A program made the position numbers and the translations under genes. Positions 1-11,849 of a DNA stretch of 64,000 nt are shown here, in pieces (the stretch's first letter is position 1; each line of letters begins with the position of its first letter). This DNA comes from Ottelia alismoides (lineage: Eukaryota > Streptophyta > Magnoliopsida > Alismatales > Hydrocharitaceae). Under the pieces are notes generated by a model. It saw nothing but the letters and a program-made list of their open reading frames with translations. It did not search any database and was not told the origin of the DNA. The stretch is from positions 806,001 to 870,000 of the forward strand of contig JAZKJV010008264.1 in assembly GCA_037367405.1 (NCBI GenBank). Reading direction: 5' to 3'.

Positions 1-51
1 CGAAATGATGCAATCAGAAAGAAAGTTGGTGTAGCTCCGATTGAGGATAAG
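1..51 (+). pseudogene. LINE polyprotein C-terminal tail, fragment
   Basis: Frame 1 reads RNDAIRKKVGVAPIEDK from the first base. This resembles the conserved tail found downstream of the reverse transcriptase in many plant non-LTR retrotransposons, where a KVGVAPIEDK-like stretch precedes a tryptophan-rich segment. The reading then runs into unrelated residues and a stop near base 92, so only the tail is left and the rest lies outside the window or is lost. It is unrelated in sequence to the minus-strand LINE at 6560-8680. The match is recognised by eye over only 17 residues. Confidence 0.45.
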
Positions 52-97
52 TCCCATGAACACCCGTCCCATGACATTCTTACTGGACCATGAACTC

Positions 98-1184
98 TAG
101 GGGTGTTCACGGGACGGGTATCCAACCCGTTTGATCATGACCCACCCCGATCCATCATTACAAGGTCACATGATGACCCGATCCAACCCAAGCGGGTACC
201 CGATTTTAACGGGTACCCGGACTATTTGCAAGGGTTACAAGTACATGCAGGTATCAGGAGAAATCTATTATCCTTTCAATTTAATGGAAAAATGACATAA
301 TCACCGGTTGATTCAATCTACCTTCAACCCTATTTCACAAACTGAATAAGAGAAATGAATCGCTGTAACCATTATTTGTAAATAAAGAAATAAAAGGCCT
401 CTTAATTTAGGTTAAAAAGTTGCAAAGATAAATGAAGGTGGACATTGAAAATGACATATTTGATAATGCAAAAGATGAAATCTTTTATAAAGAAATTGGA
501 TCAAAAAAACTGAATAAAATAAATAGACTCCACCCGTCCACCGTCAATGCAGAATAAAAAACTATATCGACACAGAACTAACTCAACGAGGACTGCGGAA
601 ATGGAAGAACAAGAGATCTACAGTCGTGACTGTCGGGGATGGCGGAGGTCCCTTTGGGCTTGAGGCTAGCGAAGGTGCTGGAATCAAAGGTGGTCAAGGC
701 TGTCAGCGGCGAAGAAGAAGTTGGGGCTGGTAGGGTTTTTCGGTGCTAGAGATGGACTTAGATGACAATGGGGTTTGGGAGGCGGGGAGGGGGTTCGATG
801 TTGGATAGCAGCGATGAGGTTACGACGAGAGAGAAGGAGGGAGATGAGGTTGCAGACTTGCAACAACAAAAGCTGGAGCATGGAGTACCGCAGCAACCAA
901 TATTGTAGGAGAAGGTGCGAGGAAGCCTTAAGGTCTTTAATCAAGAGAAATTGAAGGTGTGGGGCGTCCGGTGGGAGAAGATGGCTAGGACGTGTATTTG
1001 AAATTATCCCACCGGGTTCCCGGAACTTCCGGTGGGTTTTCCATTGGGTCATCACATGTTGAGCGGGTCACATGTTCTTAGGTACCCGATCTGAAAACCT
1101 TTTCATAGGTATCCGTGAATTTAGGGTCGAGATAGTCGGGCCAGGTTAGGTACCTGTTTGACCCCTAACATTTTGAACACCCTA
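98..1184. mobile_element. Non-autonomous hAT-like DNA transposon with 8-bp target duplication
   Basis: The left end reads TAGGGGTGTTCA (98-109) and the right end TGAACACCCTA (1174-1184), a terminal inverted repeat of about 11 bp. The flanks are atgaactc (90-97) and gtgaactc (1185-1192), an 8-bp duplication matching at 7 of 8 bases. An 8-bp duplication with a short G-rich inverted repeat is typical of the hAT superfamily. The ends are rich in GGGTACCC-type motifs (around 195-225 and 1080-1160). The interior has no transposase; a minus-strand frame at 684-1055 looks like chance coding. The element is therefore non-autonomous. Confidence 0.7.
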
Positions 1185-1192
1185 GTGAACTC

Positions 1193-2766
1193 CACTGCAC
1201 ATGGATGTTCCATGGCATTTGTTATTCAACTCTTCAGAGAGATGGGACAGTCTTCAGTGAAGGAGACATGTTGCGGGCTAGATCTTCATGTGGGAGACTC
1301 ATTCCACTACCGATGACTTTGACTGATGCAGATATAGAGCACACGACCATTTCACACTCCAGGCCTCCAGTTCTTCCTTTACAACATGACATGAGAAGCA
1401 CCGTCTTCATCATCAACCAATAAAGTATGCATTGAATTGATATTTCTATAGTGTCTTGTATTTAGTGAGTGAATGCTTTCTTTCTATTTGTCCAAATTGA
1501 GCACTGCATGCTACATCTTGAGGAGGTTGTTAGAATATGCATCTAGATAGGTAATTAGATCTCCTTAAGATTCAATTACTTGATGCATTCATGTTTAGTA
1601 CCACATCGTGTATGAGTGGGACTTAGTCATATTGGTAGGGCTATATAATAAGTTTTACATTCCATGCATCGAGTAAACTTAATATAGAAATCATCCTTTG
1701 AGGCGGCTCTCCCTAAACTTCATCAAGCTCCTTATAGAATACGATTACATGTAAAATCAAAATGTTCATATTCTTTTTGTTGCTTTGATTATTTATTTGA
1801 TTCTGCATTTATTATTTCTACAACTAATAAACCCGATATTGTCCTGCTTGAGTAACCTCTCTCACATTCATAGAACCCGTATTCTAAAACCTTCTTATCT
1901 TTCCTAGTTAAGTTTATCCTTGATTATTCGTCTTACTTGATCACAACATTAATAATACATTTGTATTGAATGTTAGATTCTATAATTTTAAGATGAAATA
2001 AACTTGAGCTTTAATGTCTTGCAATGAAATACTTTTTATGCGTTATCAATCCATACAATCATTCGCATTTGGATATGGTAAAAGGATCATAATGGTGTTT
2101 GTTTCATGCAAGGTTTTAAAAACCAGATCCGATGGTTAACCGGTAATTCTTCAGTTTGATATGACGTGGTTGGATCGTCGGTTCAAACGGGTCAGGCTGA
2201 CAATGATATCACCATGACATCATCATTCATATTAGCTTGGAAAAAATCGGACCCAACCGAACTTACTGGTCTAACCTGTCAAATCGATTTTCTAAATTGA
2301 GAAAACCAGATATAATATATATACACGTGTTAATAAAATAACACTTCAAAATTTAGTAAACTGAATTGTTAGCAAAGTAAAAAAAACAACGAAATAGTAT
2401 TTTAGTACATTGATAACGATAATTAATAACAAAAATCGTAGCTTGAACCATTATATAGCACATGTCTATAATATATCAAACCGATGAACAAACCACTGAG
2501 TAAATCGATATATATTGAACTATGTGGCATATTATCTGTCCAAAGTCCATCGTGTGTAGGCTGGACAGATTGGGCAGGTGGGTGCCCATTCATCTATCTA
2601 TACATCAAGATGATGGTAAAACTTCTTATATTCTTTATGCGCTCTCTGAATGAAGATTGAAACTAATATTCAAACCAGTAGTCTCTTTCTTATCAATGAT
2701 ATTAAAAATCTAGTATAATCTCATAGTTTCAAAACACTATTGATTACAGGTTTTGTTATGCTACTG
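1193..2766. other. Unassigned AT-rich DNA with possible LTR-like remnant
   Basis: No gene is recognised. A 72-codon plus-strand frame at 1205-1423 shows no domain I know. At 1521-1533 a short purine tract (aggagg) runs into TGTTAG, and a TATA-like ctatataata follows near 1641. Together these resemble the start of a copia-type LTR, but no second LTR or target duplication was found. A block at about 2105-2290 with aaaaacc and accggt-type motifs looks like an old dispersed repeat. Confidence 0.3.
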
Positions 2767-3184
2767 TGACATCTAGATCTGAATAAATTAAACGTGCCCG
2801 ATTAAGAGTCCGAATGATCAATTAATATTCAGTTAACATTGAATAAATCCAAATCGATCTATTGATCACAAATCAAAAAATTTCTCCTCATTTTCAGTTA
2901 AAGTAATGCGATCAATTAGGAATCTGATGCTGCAAGTGTTGTGTAAATGGGTACCCGAATCCGCGGGTGTCATAGTTAATTTTTCATATATGCACACATG
3001 TCTAGGTACTCGTTTACAAATCACTCGCATCATTAGATTCTTAATTGATCGCATTAGTTTAATTGGAAAAGGATTTTTTTTGATTTGTGATCAATGGATC
3101 GATATGGATTTATTCAATATTAATTGAATATTAATTGATCATCCAGATTCTTAATCGGGTCGGATTTGATTTATTCGGATGTCA
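2767..3184. mobile_element. Foldback MITE (long inverted repeat)
   Basis: The left arm from 2767 (tgacatctagatctgaataa) matches the reverse complement of the right arm ending at 3184. The two arms pair over roughly 190 bases each with scattered mismatches, leaving a short centre near 2960-3000. Matching blocks include the gaataaat tip, tgatcaattaatattca, cattgatcacaaatcaaaaa-like and aatgcgatcaatta-like stretches. The symmetry also explains why the two strands give near-identical small reading frames here. There is no transposase. A transcript through it would fold into one long hairpin. I could not fix the target duplication. Confidence 0.7.
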
Positions 3185-4674
3185 TAACCAAGTTGCCAAT
3201 GATCCATCATAATCAATAGGTAATCGAAAACAATGAAAACTTATTACTTTTCAAGTCCATCTTTCATGTTAGTCTTCCAAATACCGAGGTTAGTACTGCA
3301 TTGCCTGCAAACTTTCTTAAGTTCTCTCTAAGTTTGAGCAGATGGAAGGTGCTCGATTTCGACAAAATTGATGACAGGTTTTTCTCAAACTGCCGTTGTC
3401 CTCAACGAGATTTCGTATTTTAAAATTATTGACTAATTTTTTGTTGCTGACATTTGTAATCATATTCTTTTCAATGTAAGTAACGAAGTTGTTATTCAAT
3501 CTCTGATTTTTTATCTTATTTCAAACACGATTTGATATATTTCTTTGCGGAAAATGCTCTTTCCAATTCCAATTGTAATGACGGTAATTGGTAAAGTAAC
3601 TGTTAATTTGATAAGTTTATAAGCCATGGGTTATGACATGCCCTTTTTCTTTTCAACTGCTCTTCTAAGAAGACATATCCGAAATTGTTATATTAATTAT
3701 TAGTTGTTAATATTATGGCAGACCACTCATTTTTAACCTAAAATAGACAATACAATCTAAGTATATATCAGAAATTATGGATTATGAAAGTTAATATAGT
3801 ATGCATTGTGTTGGAAACATGAGTATACACGTGATATTTAATAGATTTTATTACTAGTTCTGCTCAATTATATTAATTCTTTTTAATTATGTTAACAAAA
3901 AAATTCGGAAATTATGATTTTTTTATTAATGTTGTTAAAAAGATCCATACTTTTTCTTAAGAATGCAAATTATTTTAATAAGAGTTATGTACAAAGTCAA
4001 CATTTTGTTAAGTTTTTATTGAAATATAAGATTCTAATTGTATAAGAAGAAAATGCCTTAGAGAATCTAAAATTAATTACGTCGAGAATTCAAAAGGAAA
4101 CAAATTATTGTATACGATCACAATTGATCCAAACATATCTTGGAATAAGACAACTTGAAAAAATCATCCTTAATTATTGGACTTCCTCTATCCTCATATG
4201 CAACACATCTTAATAATATGGCAACGTCAACTTTCTAAGATCATAATGTTCACTTCTTGACAAATAAAAAGTAGACCATGGATATTTCAGTGCTCTAGTG
4301 TTTCCATATTTATTTTGCTGCTTACCAACGCATCTCATGTTAAATGATCGGATGAATCGCGTGATGTCATGGTAAGAGGAATCTGAATGCCTTTTGATTT
4401 TTGTTGATTTATATCCTATAATCATTCTAAAATTCTCTCTCTTATTTCAAGATTTATATCACAAAGAATAAGTTTAAAAATAAAATTCATTCCTATTAAT
4501 CTTGTTTTAAAAAATTACTTTGAACATTGAATTCTTCCCATTAGCCTAAAAATGAAATCATATTCAAAAGATCAATGTTATGTAGAAAGAAAATATACTT
4601 GTTTGATATTTCAGATCTTAAAAGAAACTGCCCCTATGCGAATGGGATGTTGGACTATGACAAGAAATGAAAGT
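3185..4674. other. AT-rich DNA with no recognised feature
   Basis: I read both strands and see no coding region, RNA gene or clear repeat. The short frames at 3317-3499 and 4210-4425 have no recognisable domain and sit in AT-rich DNA. Confidence 0.5.
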
Positions 4675-4780
4675 AGACAGAAAGAGAGAGGGACATAAAG
4701 AGAAATCTAGAGAGAGAGAGAGAGCACGATACATATATTATATAGAGGGGGAGTCACGCAAGAGGGAGAGAGAGAAAGTA
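4675..4780. repeat. GA-rich microsatellite tract
   Basis: Runs of gagaga occur at about 4681-4692, 4711-4723 and 4762-4776. This purine tract lies just left of the MITE at 4830-5255, and a pyrimidine tract lies to the right of it. Confidence 0.7.
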
Positions 4781-4829
4781 ATGGCGGCAAAGTTGCATTT
4801 TATGAGATAAATCAAGGGGGTTGTTATTA

Positions 4830-5255
4830 GAACTGATTATTGAGTCCCAGTTTGATGAGCCAGATTCGAACTCAACTCGATAAGGGTTCGTGAGCCTGAC
4901 TCATTAAGCTATTGAGACGAGCTTGAATCAGAATTTTAGACTCGATAGTTTAATGAGCCGAGTTCGGATCAATTCGATAACTCGATAAGGGCTCGATATG
5001 GGTCTGGACTCGATAACTCGATAAGGGACTCGATAATTGCTTGGCTCGATAACTCGATAATGGGCTTGGGCTTGATAATGGGCATTCCTTTAGTCTCACA
5101 TCAGGTAAAGCAGACTCATAAGGAGCGTGGGGTCTATATAAGCAAAGGGAGTACCCGGTCTACATGCATAATTGCCTTAACTTAGCTCGGGCCTTATCGA
5201 GTCCAAGCCCAAGCCAGGGCCTAGTTAGGTTAGTTGGGCTCGATAACCAGCCTTA
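4830..5255. mobile_element. MITE, hAT-like, with 7-bp target duplication
   Basis: The direct flank gttatta occurs at 4823-4829 and again at 5256-5262. The left end ctgattattgagtccc pairs imperfectly with the reverse complement of the right end, ctggttatcgagccc. The interior is dominated by repeats of ctcgataa and gggctcgata-like words between 4870 and 5060 and again at 5190-5245. There is no coding capacity. Superfamily assignment to hAT rests on the duplication length and end sequence and is an inference. Confidence 0.55.
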
Positions 5256-5454
5256 GTTATTATGTTTTTTTTTCCTAAAACACTGCCATTGTGATATAAA
5301 TCTAACATTCATTCAATCTGACATACATTACTTGGTTAATGTCAAACTTCCATGATAACAAGATGTTGTACATGTGACAATCATCTTCACGCCATATCTA
5401 TATACCTTTTTAAAGATGAGTTTTTAACCCAGCTTTTGACACGTATCACTCCAT

Positions 5455-5750
5455 CCTCTTCTACACCTCTCTCTCCACTCACTCTCTCTCCCTCTCCACT
5501 GATCTCTCTCTCCCTCTTTCTCCCTCTCTCTAATCATTCTCTCTCTCCCTCTCTCCACCGATGTCTCTCTCTCTCTCTCTCTCCCTCTCTCCCCCGATCT
5601 CTCTCTCCTGCTTTCTCTCTCTCCATCGATCTCTCTCTCTCTCTTTCCTTATTTCCTCTTTATTTTTATTCTCTCTCTCAAACCCATCTCCCTCTCCCTC
5701 TCTCATATTCTCTCTCTCACTGCTTTCTCTCTCTCTACTCTAATATTTTA
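5455..5750. repeat. CT-rich microsatellite tract
   Basis: A long imperfect ctctct tract interrupted by ccct, tttct and gat words. A 162-codon frame spanning it (5352-5840) encodes only Leu and Ser repeats and is not a gene. Confidence 0.85.
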
Positions 5751-6559
5751 TTAAATTTAAAATATAAATCTCATATTTCTCTTTTTATTTATTATAATAA
5801 TATTTATATATACCCACATCTGTTTGTGATTTTGTATTAAAATGATTTTTTATTTTTCAATAAAGATATTATTTCAAAGATAAAATAATTTTAATATAAA
5901 TTTTTTAAATAATATTGCATGAAGTATAATCTTTTCAAAAGATAGATAAATTGTAGACAATATATTCCTCTATAATTTACAAATTAAGTTCTAAATGCAT
6001 TCTTATAATCTAACCTTTTAATTTCATATTTTACTGTAAAAAATAATTTCTAAATGCTATGTCGGTATTTTTTATAGTCATAATGATAATTATATATTAA
6101 TTTATAAATATATTAAAGATTATAATGATCATAGAAGGTACAATTAAGATGATGTAGAACGTATTTTATTTTCCGCCATGAAGTGCGGGTGTGCACCCTA
6201 GTTTGTTTAAAAAGAGGGGTGGATTTGTATTTTAAGGAAACCAAAATTTATGCAAGTGGGAAAAAAGTGATGAACGTTACACATGGTTGTTTTGTGCATT
6301 CACCTAAGATGTTGTTGTAAACTCAGTAGACTATTAGGTCATCTCTAAAAAAAGGTGACTAATGGACGTTAACCGATTAGTAGAATTTCTAAAAAGGGAG
6401 AGGGGTGGGTTGAGTTGTTAAAGTCTAGATCTCTATTTTGACTGAATGCATACTATTGTTATAGGGTCTGACTTGGGATCATGATTGAGGCATTTATTTT
6501 GGCCTGCAGTTTTATTTTGAGGTATATACATTAGATTAGGTTTACGAAAATTGTTAGAT
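5751..6559. other. AT-rich DNA with no gene
   Basis: There is no coding region here. The only structured item is the possible Helitron terminus listed separately. The stretch at 6203-6559 directly precedes the LINE relic and has no recognised homology. Confidence 0.5.
6171..6202 (+). mobile_element. Possible Helitron 3' terminus
   Basis: A short hairpin with ccgc and gcgg arms (about 6173-6188) is followed about ten bases later by CTAG (6198-6201) and then T. A 3' hairpin followed by CTRR and insertion before T is the known signature of Helitrons. I did not find a matching TC 5' end, so the extent is unknown and the hairpin is short. Confidence 0.35.
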
Positions 6560-8680
6560 AATTAATAAAAATTACAGAGAGATTGACGGAAGACGGGCAA
6601 CAAGCTGCACCGTAATCTTTTGGATGGCAAATCCAATTCTTCGAAATACAACATCTATAGATCTGGGAATCATAACATTGCTATGCATAATTCTTTGGAC
6701 CCTTTTGAGGAGCCCTACTACTTCAGTTGGCAAGAATCTAAAGGTGTCAAAACCAAAAGGAATGAATACATGTTGATTGTCAATACAAGCCTTCTCATGC
6801 TTATCAACTTCAGCCGAGGCAGCTTTCTGTGCAGTGTATCCCACAATAAAATCACTCCTTATCGGACTCATCAATGGAGAAACTCCACTCAAACCAACAC
6901 ATGCATGCTTCCCTCCAGCCCATCTGAATATTAAAATATCTGTTGGTCTGAGTGTCAATCTCCCATCTTGTGGACCCATCAAAAATTCACAGGTGCTTCT
7001 TTCTTTGAAGCTACTCCAGCATGTCTGAGAACATCATAAAGGACATCCCTTACAAAATCATGTCTATATTTAAAACCGGGGAGTTCACAACACTGAACTA
7101 CATGTTCCCTAAAAGCGTCCAAGCATGATTTGTGGCATATTGGGCAAGGCTCATCAGCTAGAAAAAGAGGAATCATAAGACGATACTTGAGGATAGTACG
7201 GTATTCAATATGTGACATATGCATCCCCAGGCCCTCAATAGGAATAGCAAGGAGGAAGCCTTAAGCATGGTCAACTTGTAAGCAATGAAAAATTGCTTTT
7301 TGCCTAATAGTCATGTCAAACTTAATTTCCATTTCTTAAACAATTTTTCTAAAAAGATAACTCGCCAAAGCATTCTGGACTTTAGGGGGGACACTGTCCT
7401 TGTTAGCAAAACATGTAAGGTCGAGAGATGGAAGTGTGGTACGTAGGCCCTCCAAAGCTTATAAAAAGTCAGAATCTTTACCATGTATCCCACTGTCTCG
7501 TAAAATGTGGTCTTGGAGCACCTACAATTGAGCTCTAGAGGCCACAAAAGCATACGAGGAATCCTCAAGAGATGAATGAAGACTGAAACCCCCAAATCTG
7601 ATGGGTAGTGATGCCACCCGCCATTGAATGTCGCCAAAGAAAGGGCCTCCACAAACCACAATATCCTCAATAGCTCCACGAAGCCCTTTGTCAAACCACG
7701 TAGCAGCTCATTCCATGTATGCAGGTTGACATGTCCTTAAGCCAAACATGAGCTTAGCAATGCCTGTACAAGATCGTAATAAAAGAAGCTCACTTTGCGG
7801 ATCATCCAGTTAAGGGAGTAAATGCATTAAGTCAACAACTTTGGTAGCTCTCATCATAGCCAGGTCTTCAACAAAGTATTTGTCCTTACTCACCACATAT
7901 CCAACTAACTTCACTCCCAGCACATGCCTCCCAATATCCACATAAAACAAACCTTTTCAGATCTTCTGTCCATCACATGAAGGCCAAAAAAGTTCGATTT
8001 TTTCATATTCAATATAAGTCCCATCCCTGGACCCTTGCGTTGTATAATGTCAAACACCTTGGCTACCTCTAAAGTATCCCCGATGATAGTCCCATCATCA
8101 AGATACCAAGCATGGAGAAGGAGCTTACAATTATCTCGTATCTCATGAATAAGTGGATGCAAGGCAAGAGAAAAAAGAAGTGGACCTAAAGGATCACCTT
8201 GTTGCACTCCGGTGGTTGACCATAAATGATTGTCTCCAATATATAATCTGGTAGACTGAGCATATATAAACTACACCCATGAAGAAATAGATGGACATCT
8301 CCTCCTAACTTCACAAAGCATCAACGATCTATCTATCATGTCGAAAGCATTAGAGAAATCAACTGTAAGAATGGAGAGAGACGTGTCACCGTGAAGCTTG
8401 CTTAAAAGTCTGTTGGAGATGTGTAAGATGGCTTATGCTCCTCCAGATACACCAACTCCAAATTGAAAGTCATTGAGATACTTAGACATCTCTTTTCCCA
8501 TCCCCGTCATGGCAACTTTGTATACAGGACACCTCCAGATAGCACCTACAGCAATAGGACCTATGTTGTTGTCTAGTTTGAGCAATGGAGTAAGAGGTGC
8601 AGAGGCTATAAACTTAGCCAAACTCTATGGGATCCCCCACCTATGTTTACATACCATTGTTATTGATGCATCACATGTTT
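6560..8680 (-). pseudogene. LINE-type reverse transcriptase, decayed
   Basis: Reading right to left, fragments follow the order of a known plant non-LTR reverse transcriptase family. First comes LAKFIASAPLTPLLK with GPIAVGAIWR (about 8640-8520), then QQGDPLGPLLFSLALHPLIH (8150-8207), then the catalytic box AWYLDDGT (about 8090-8120). A thumb region with many breaks follows (7311-7694). Last come a Cys/His segment CPICHKSC...H ending in KKEAPVNF (6979-7224) and a C-terminal block ending in VQLVARLPSISL (6572-6982). Several frameshifts and stops separate the pieces, so it is inactive. The N-terminal part (endonuclease, early RT) is absent and homology stops about ten bases before the E1 LTR. 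Confidence 0.8.
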
Positions 8681-8689
8681 GATTTTCTT

Positions 8690-10718
8690 GGGCATGTGGT
8701 GTGCTGGAGGCTGGCGCTGGCGTATGGTTCTAATCGCCTCCTGCTGCTGATTTAATGGTGCAAAGAATGTCTTGAACGTATGCGTCAAATGCGTCAGGGG
8801 GTCTTAGATTTAACAGTTGAAAGGCTGCTTTGTCAGGCAGCTATGGTGGAATCTGGCAGGAGGGGGGTCCATCCAATGGTGGAGATAGGTCAGCAAGAAT
8901 AGGACCTAGGCGAACTTCGATCAAGCATCAGATGGGCTCTGACGCTTCGATGAAGGATCAGAAAGGTCCTTCTGCGTCGTGGAGGTACTCCGCGTCAGGT
9001 GGAGGGCTCGAATGGAAGTGGCGATGGCTGGATGTGTGTAACGGTGGGGGGAACCTGGAACAGCTCCGCCCGATGCAACTGAGTGCTCTAAGTGATTTCC
9101 TTGCACCGACGATGACCTGTGAAGAGTAGGAAGGACTCGGTGCTATGCTCCGATCCTGGTTATTACAGCTGGAAAGGAAAGAAGTGTCGTGTGTGATGCT
9201 CGACCTCCGACAAAGGCGGGAGAAGGCGATCTCAGTACTTATCTCGCTCTGATGAGTGAGATGTAGGGTGGATAGGTAGCATAGGAAGGTGCGGGTTGAT
9301 TTGGCCGGTCGATCCGAATGGAGGGATGTGGATGTTGGGGCCTCGACGGGTTGGTCGGAGCAGAAGAGCATGCAGCGAAGTGAAATGCGTAAATTGAGTC
9401 AAACAGGGAACTACAGTGGGTGCAATCAGTACTTGAAGGTTCGGAGAAGCTCCTGAGCTTCAGGAGAAGGTCAACGACGAGGTGATGGCCTTAACTGGGC
9501 TGTGACTGGCCAATGAGGCTAAACGTAGCAGAGGTTCGGCCACGTAGCTTGAGCTACGTCGATTCAACACCAATCCGAGCTCCTAAACTCACTCCAGACA
9601 GGTGTCACTCAGCTGGAGGTGGTTAGGGTTCGAAAGGGTGGCGAGGAACGAGCTAAGGGATGGTGGAGGCAGATGAGTGACTTTTATGGTTCCCAAGGGT
9701 CTGGAAAGATATGTAGGTGGTACGAAACCCTAAGGCGATCCGATCGTCCCTAGGGATCCGCAAGAATCACAGATCTTAGGAGAGTAATCAGGCGGAGGAA
9801 TCGAGGAGAATGGAGGTGCGACCCGATCAGGAAAAGTGCTAGAAGAAGCTCTGGCAAGAGGGTAGTCGGGTCAGGACAACACGACGGAGACATCGACCGG
9901 GGTCAACATTCCTGCGTTGCCCAATAGGAATCCATGATTTATAAAATAAGTGGAAATTCAGTAAAAAATAGAAAATGAATTTAAAATAAAAAGTGTATAA
10001 AATTAAAAATGTTTATTATTTTTCGAAGTATTTTCTATGATTTTTAATTATTTTTATGAAAAATACAAAAACCTATATACAATGTGTAGTATTCTATTTA
10101 GGTATATTACACCTATGTATTATGTACAAGTATTTTTATTTTATTATTTTTACACAAATGCTATTATTTTATATTTTATTTATTTACAACATAATTTTAG
10201 GAGTATAAAATAATTTTTATTTTATTGTTACAAATTATTCAAGGGTATATGATAAATAGTCGGTGTAGAGTATACATGTGTATTTTGTACAATAATTTGA
10301 GGATTTTATTTTTACTTTTCTTTTATTTTTCTGATTTTTATTTTGTTTTTATAAAATTATTAATAATATATACAAGAGTATAAAATAATTTGGTTTTATA
10401 AATAAATAAATAAATAAATAAAATGACAAGCATAGGTGATATATACACTACATAGTAGACCCTATCTCTCTCTAATTTTATTTTACGATCAGGTAACGGC
10501 TTGACCTTCTCTTGGGTTTTGGGTCACTCTGCATTTATTCTAAATACCTCATTCATTTTCTTTTATTCTTTTATTTTTGCAAAATATATGCTAAATAAGC
10601 AATATTAACAAGAGCATGCAAATGGTTAAGTTATTGAATTTACAGGTATTCACATGATGCTTTGCCAAGAAAACGATCTAAAATAAAAGAATAAAGAGTG
10701 AGAATCATGGATTCATCA
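8690..10718 (-). repeat. E1 3' LTR, truncated
   Basis: This block matches 21100-23115 along its length: a GC-richer part at 8708-9930 against 21118-22325, then an AT-rich part at 9940-10718 against 22340-23115. On the minus strand it starts TGATGAATCC at 10718. By-eye comparison shows many substitutions (about ten in one 60-base stretch), so it is an old pair. The left portion present in the 5' LTR at 19810-21090 is missing. Confidence 0.85.
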
Positions 10719-10733
10719 CCCTCCTATACTTTA
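10719..10733 (-). promoter_or_regulatory. E1 polypurine tract
   Basis: On the minus strand, taaagtataggaggg abuts the LTR start TGATGAATCC. E2 has aagtataggggg in the same place (61107-61118). The tract primes plus-strand DNA synthesis in LTR retrotransposons. Confidence 0.75.
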
Positions 10734-11849
10734 CCTATGCTAGTCCCTTAGCAAACACTTATTTGAAAAAGAAGTGAAAATAAGGAAGAAAAAGAAAAAG
10801 AATCAAGGTTAATTATTAAACGTATCTTCATTTAATTGAAGTATGGAGCTCAGTCAGATCTTTGGATTATTAATTTATTGAAACCTTAATGGGAAATAGG
10901 TTTAAGACTCAACAACCTTTAATTTGCACTATTCTATGGTTAGGACTCCTTAATAAACCATGTCAGAACAAGTCTACATACGCAAACTCTAATGACTATG
11001 CATCTTTCCTTATATGGTGTAAGTGATATATATCTCCCCACATCAGAAATGACAAAGAAACAACCTCCCTCAACAAGGTAACTCTAATCCCCTAGTCTAG
11101 TAGCTCCTTCCTCGAGAAGCGAGGTATTCCCTTCTAAGTTCAAGTTCCACTAGCTCAATAAGAGGGGGGAAAGAAGAGAATGGATCGTGAGTGTAGCCAA
11201 GTGTCCATGGGAGCTTGACCAGTGTAGCTAAGTCTCCCGCTGCAAGCTTCATGAGATGAGAAGGTGTGATATATAAGCTTTGCTTTATTGACTATATACA
11301 CTCCGACAGGCATTTTATCTTCAATCAAGCCTGCCCATTTTTTGGAGTTTTTCTTGATTTTGCACATTTTTTTGATATGCATATGTACATCATATCTACA
11401 TGGTGCAGCATAAGCATAAGGAGTTTTTCTTCTTGAGCTAGTAGACTATCCCTCTTTTGAAGCATTATTGCAACCCACAACTCCTGCCTTTAGACCTCAA
11501 CACTACCAGACCAAGTTAAGATGCACATCCCTCCCTAAAGGAAGATGAGAGGCTCTCCCTATAAGTACTACCTTCGTAAGCTACCCCAAGCCAAAGGATT
11601 ATGCCTCCTCATCACATCATCTGTGTGGAGCTATGTGTAAGGTATAGGCAACAAAATGGAGGTAAAAAGAGTCAAATGAATAATCAAATGTCTAATACCC
11701 CCCCACTTAGGGTAAAGTGCACCCTAAGTATAACATAATCATAAGATGGAGATGGGGTGTTAGACAGGAATGAATGATATGGACAACAGATCTATACAGC
11801 TGCGGAAGAGAAGTGATAATTAGGCATGAGATACAAATGATGTTAGTCG
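10734..11849 (-). other. E1 non-coding region between pol and 3' LTR
   Basis: No env-like frame is present. The region is related at nucleotide level to 59030-61106 of E2, for example the stretch around 11160-11300 and its counterpart at 60540-60740. At 11701-11729 there is one degenerate copy of the inverted ttaggg/ccctaa hairpin with a G-run that is multiplied in E2. Some Athila elements carry an env-like gene here; this copy does not. Confidence 0.6.

Noticed and set aside
684..1055. 123-codon minus-strand frame in the hAT-like element
   Set aside because: It is Leu- and Ser-rich with no transposase or other motif, and its position inside a non-autonomous element explains it.
2866..3127. 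Two similar small proteins on opposite strands
   Set aside because: This is a by-product of the inverted repeat of the MITE.
4675..5750. GA and CT tracts as arms of one large inverted repeat around the MITE
   Set aside because: The tracts are low complexity, unequal in length and show no specific alignment beyond GA/CT content.
5352..5840. 162-codon plus-strand frame of Leu and Ser
   Set aside because: It is the translation of a CT microsatellite in AT-rich DNA, with no domain or splice context.
10734..11849. env-like gene between integrase and 3' LTR of E1
   Set aside because: There is no long frame, signal peptide or membrane segment pattern. The similarity with E2 here is at nucleotide level only.
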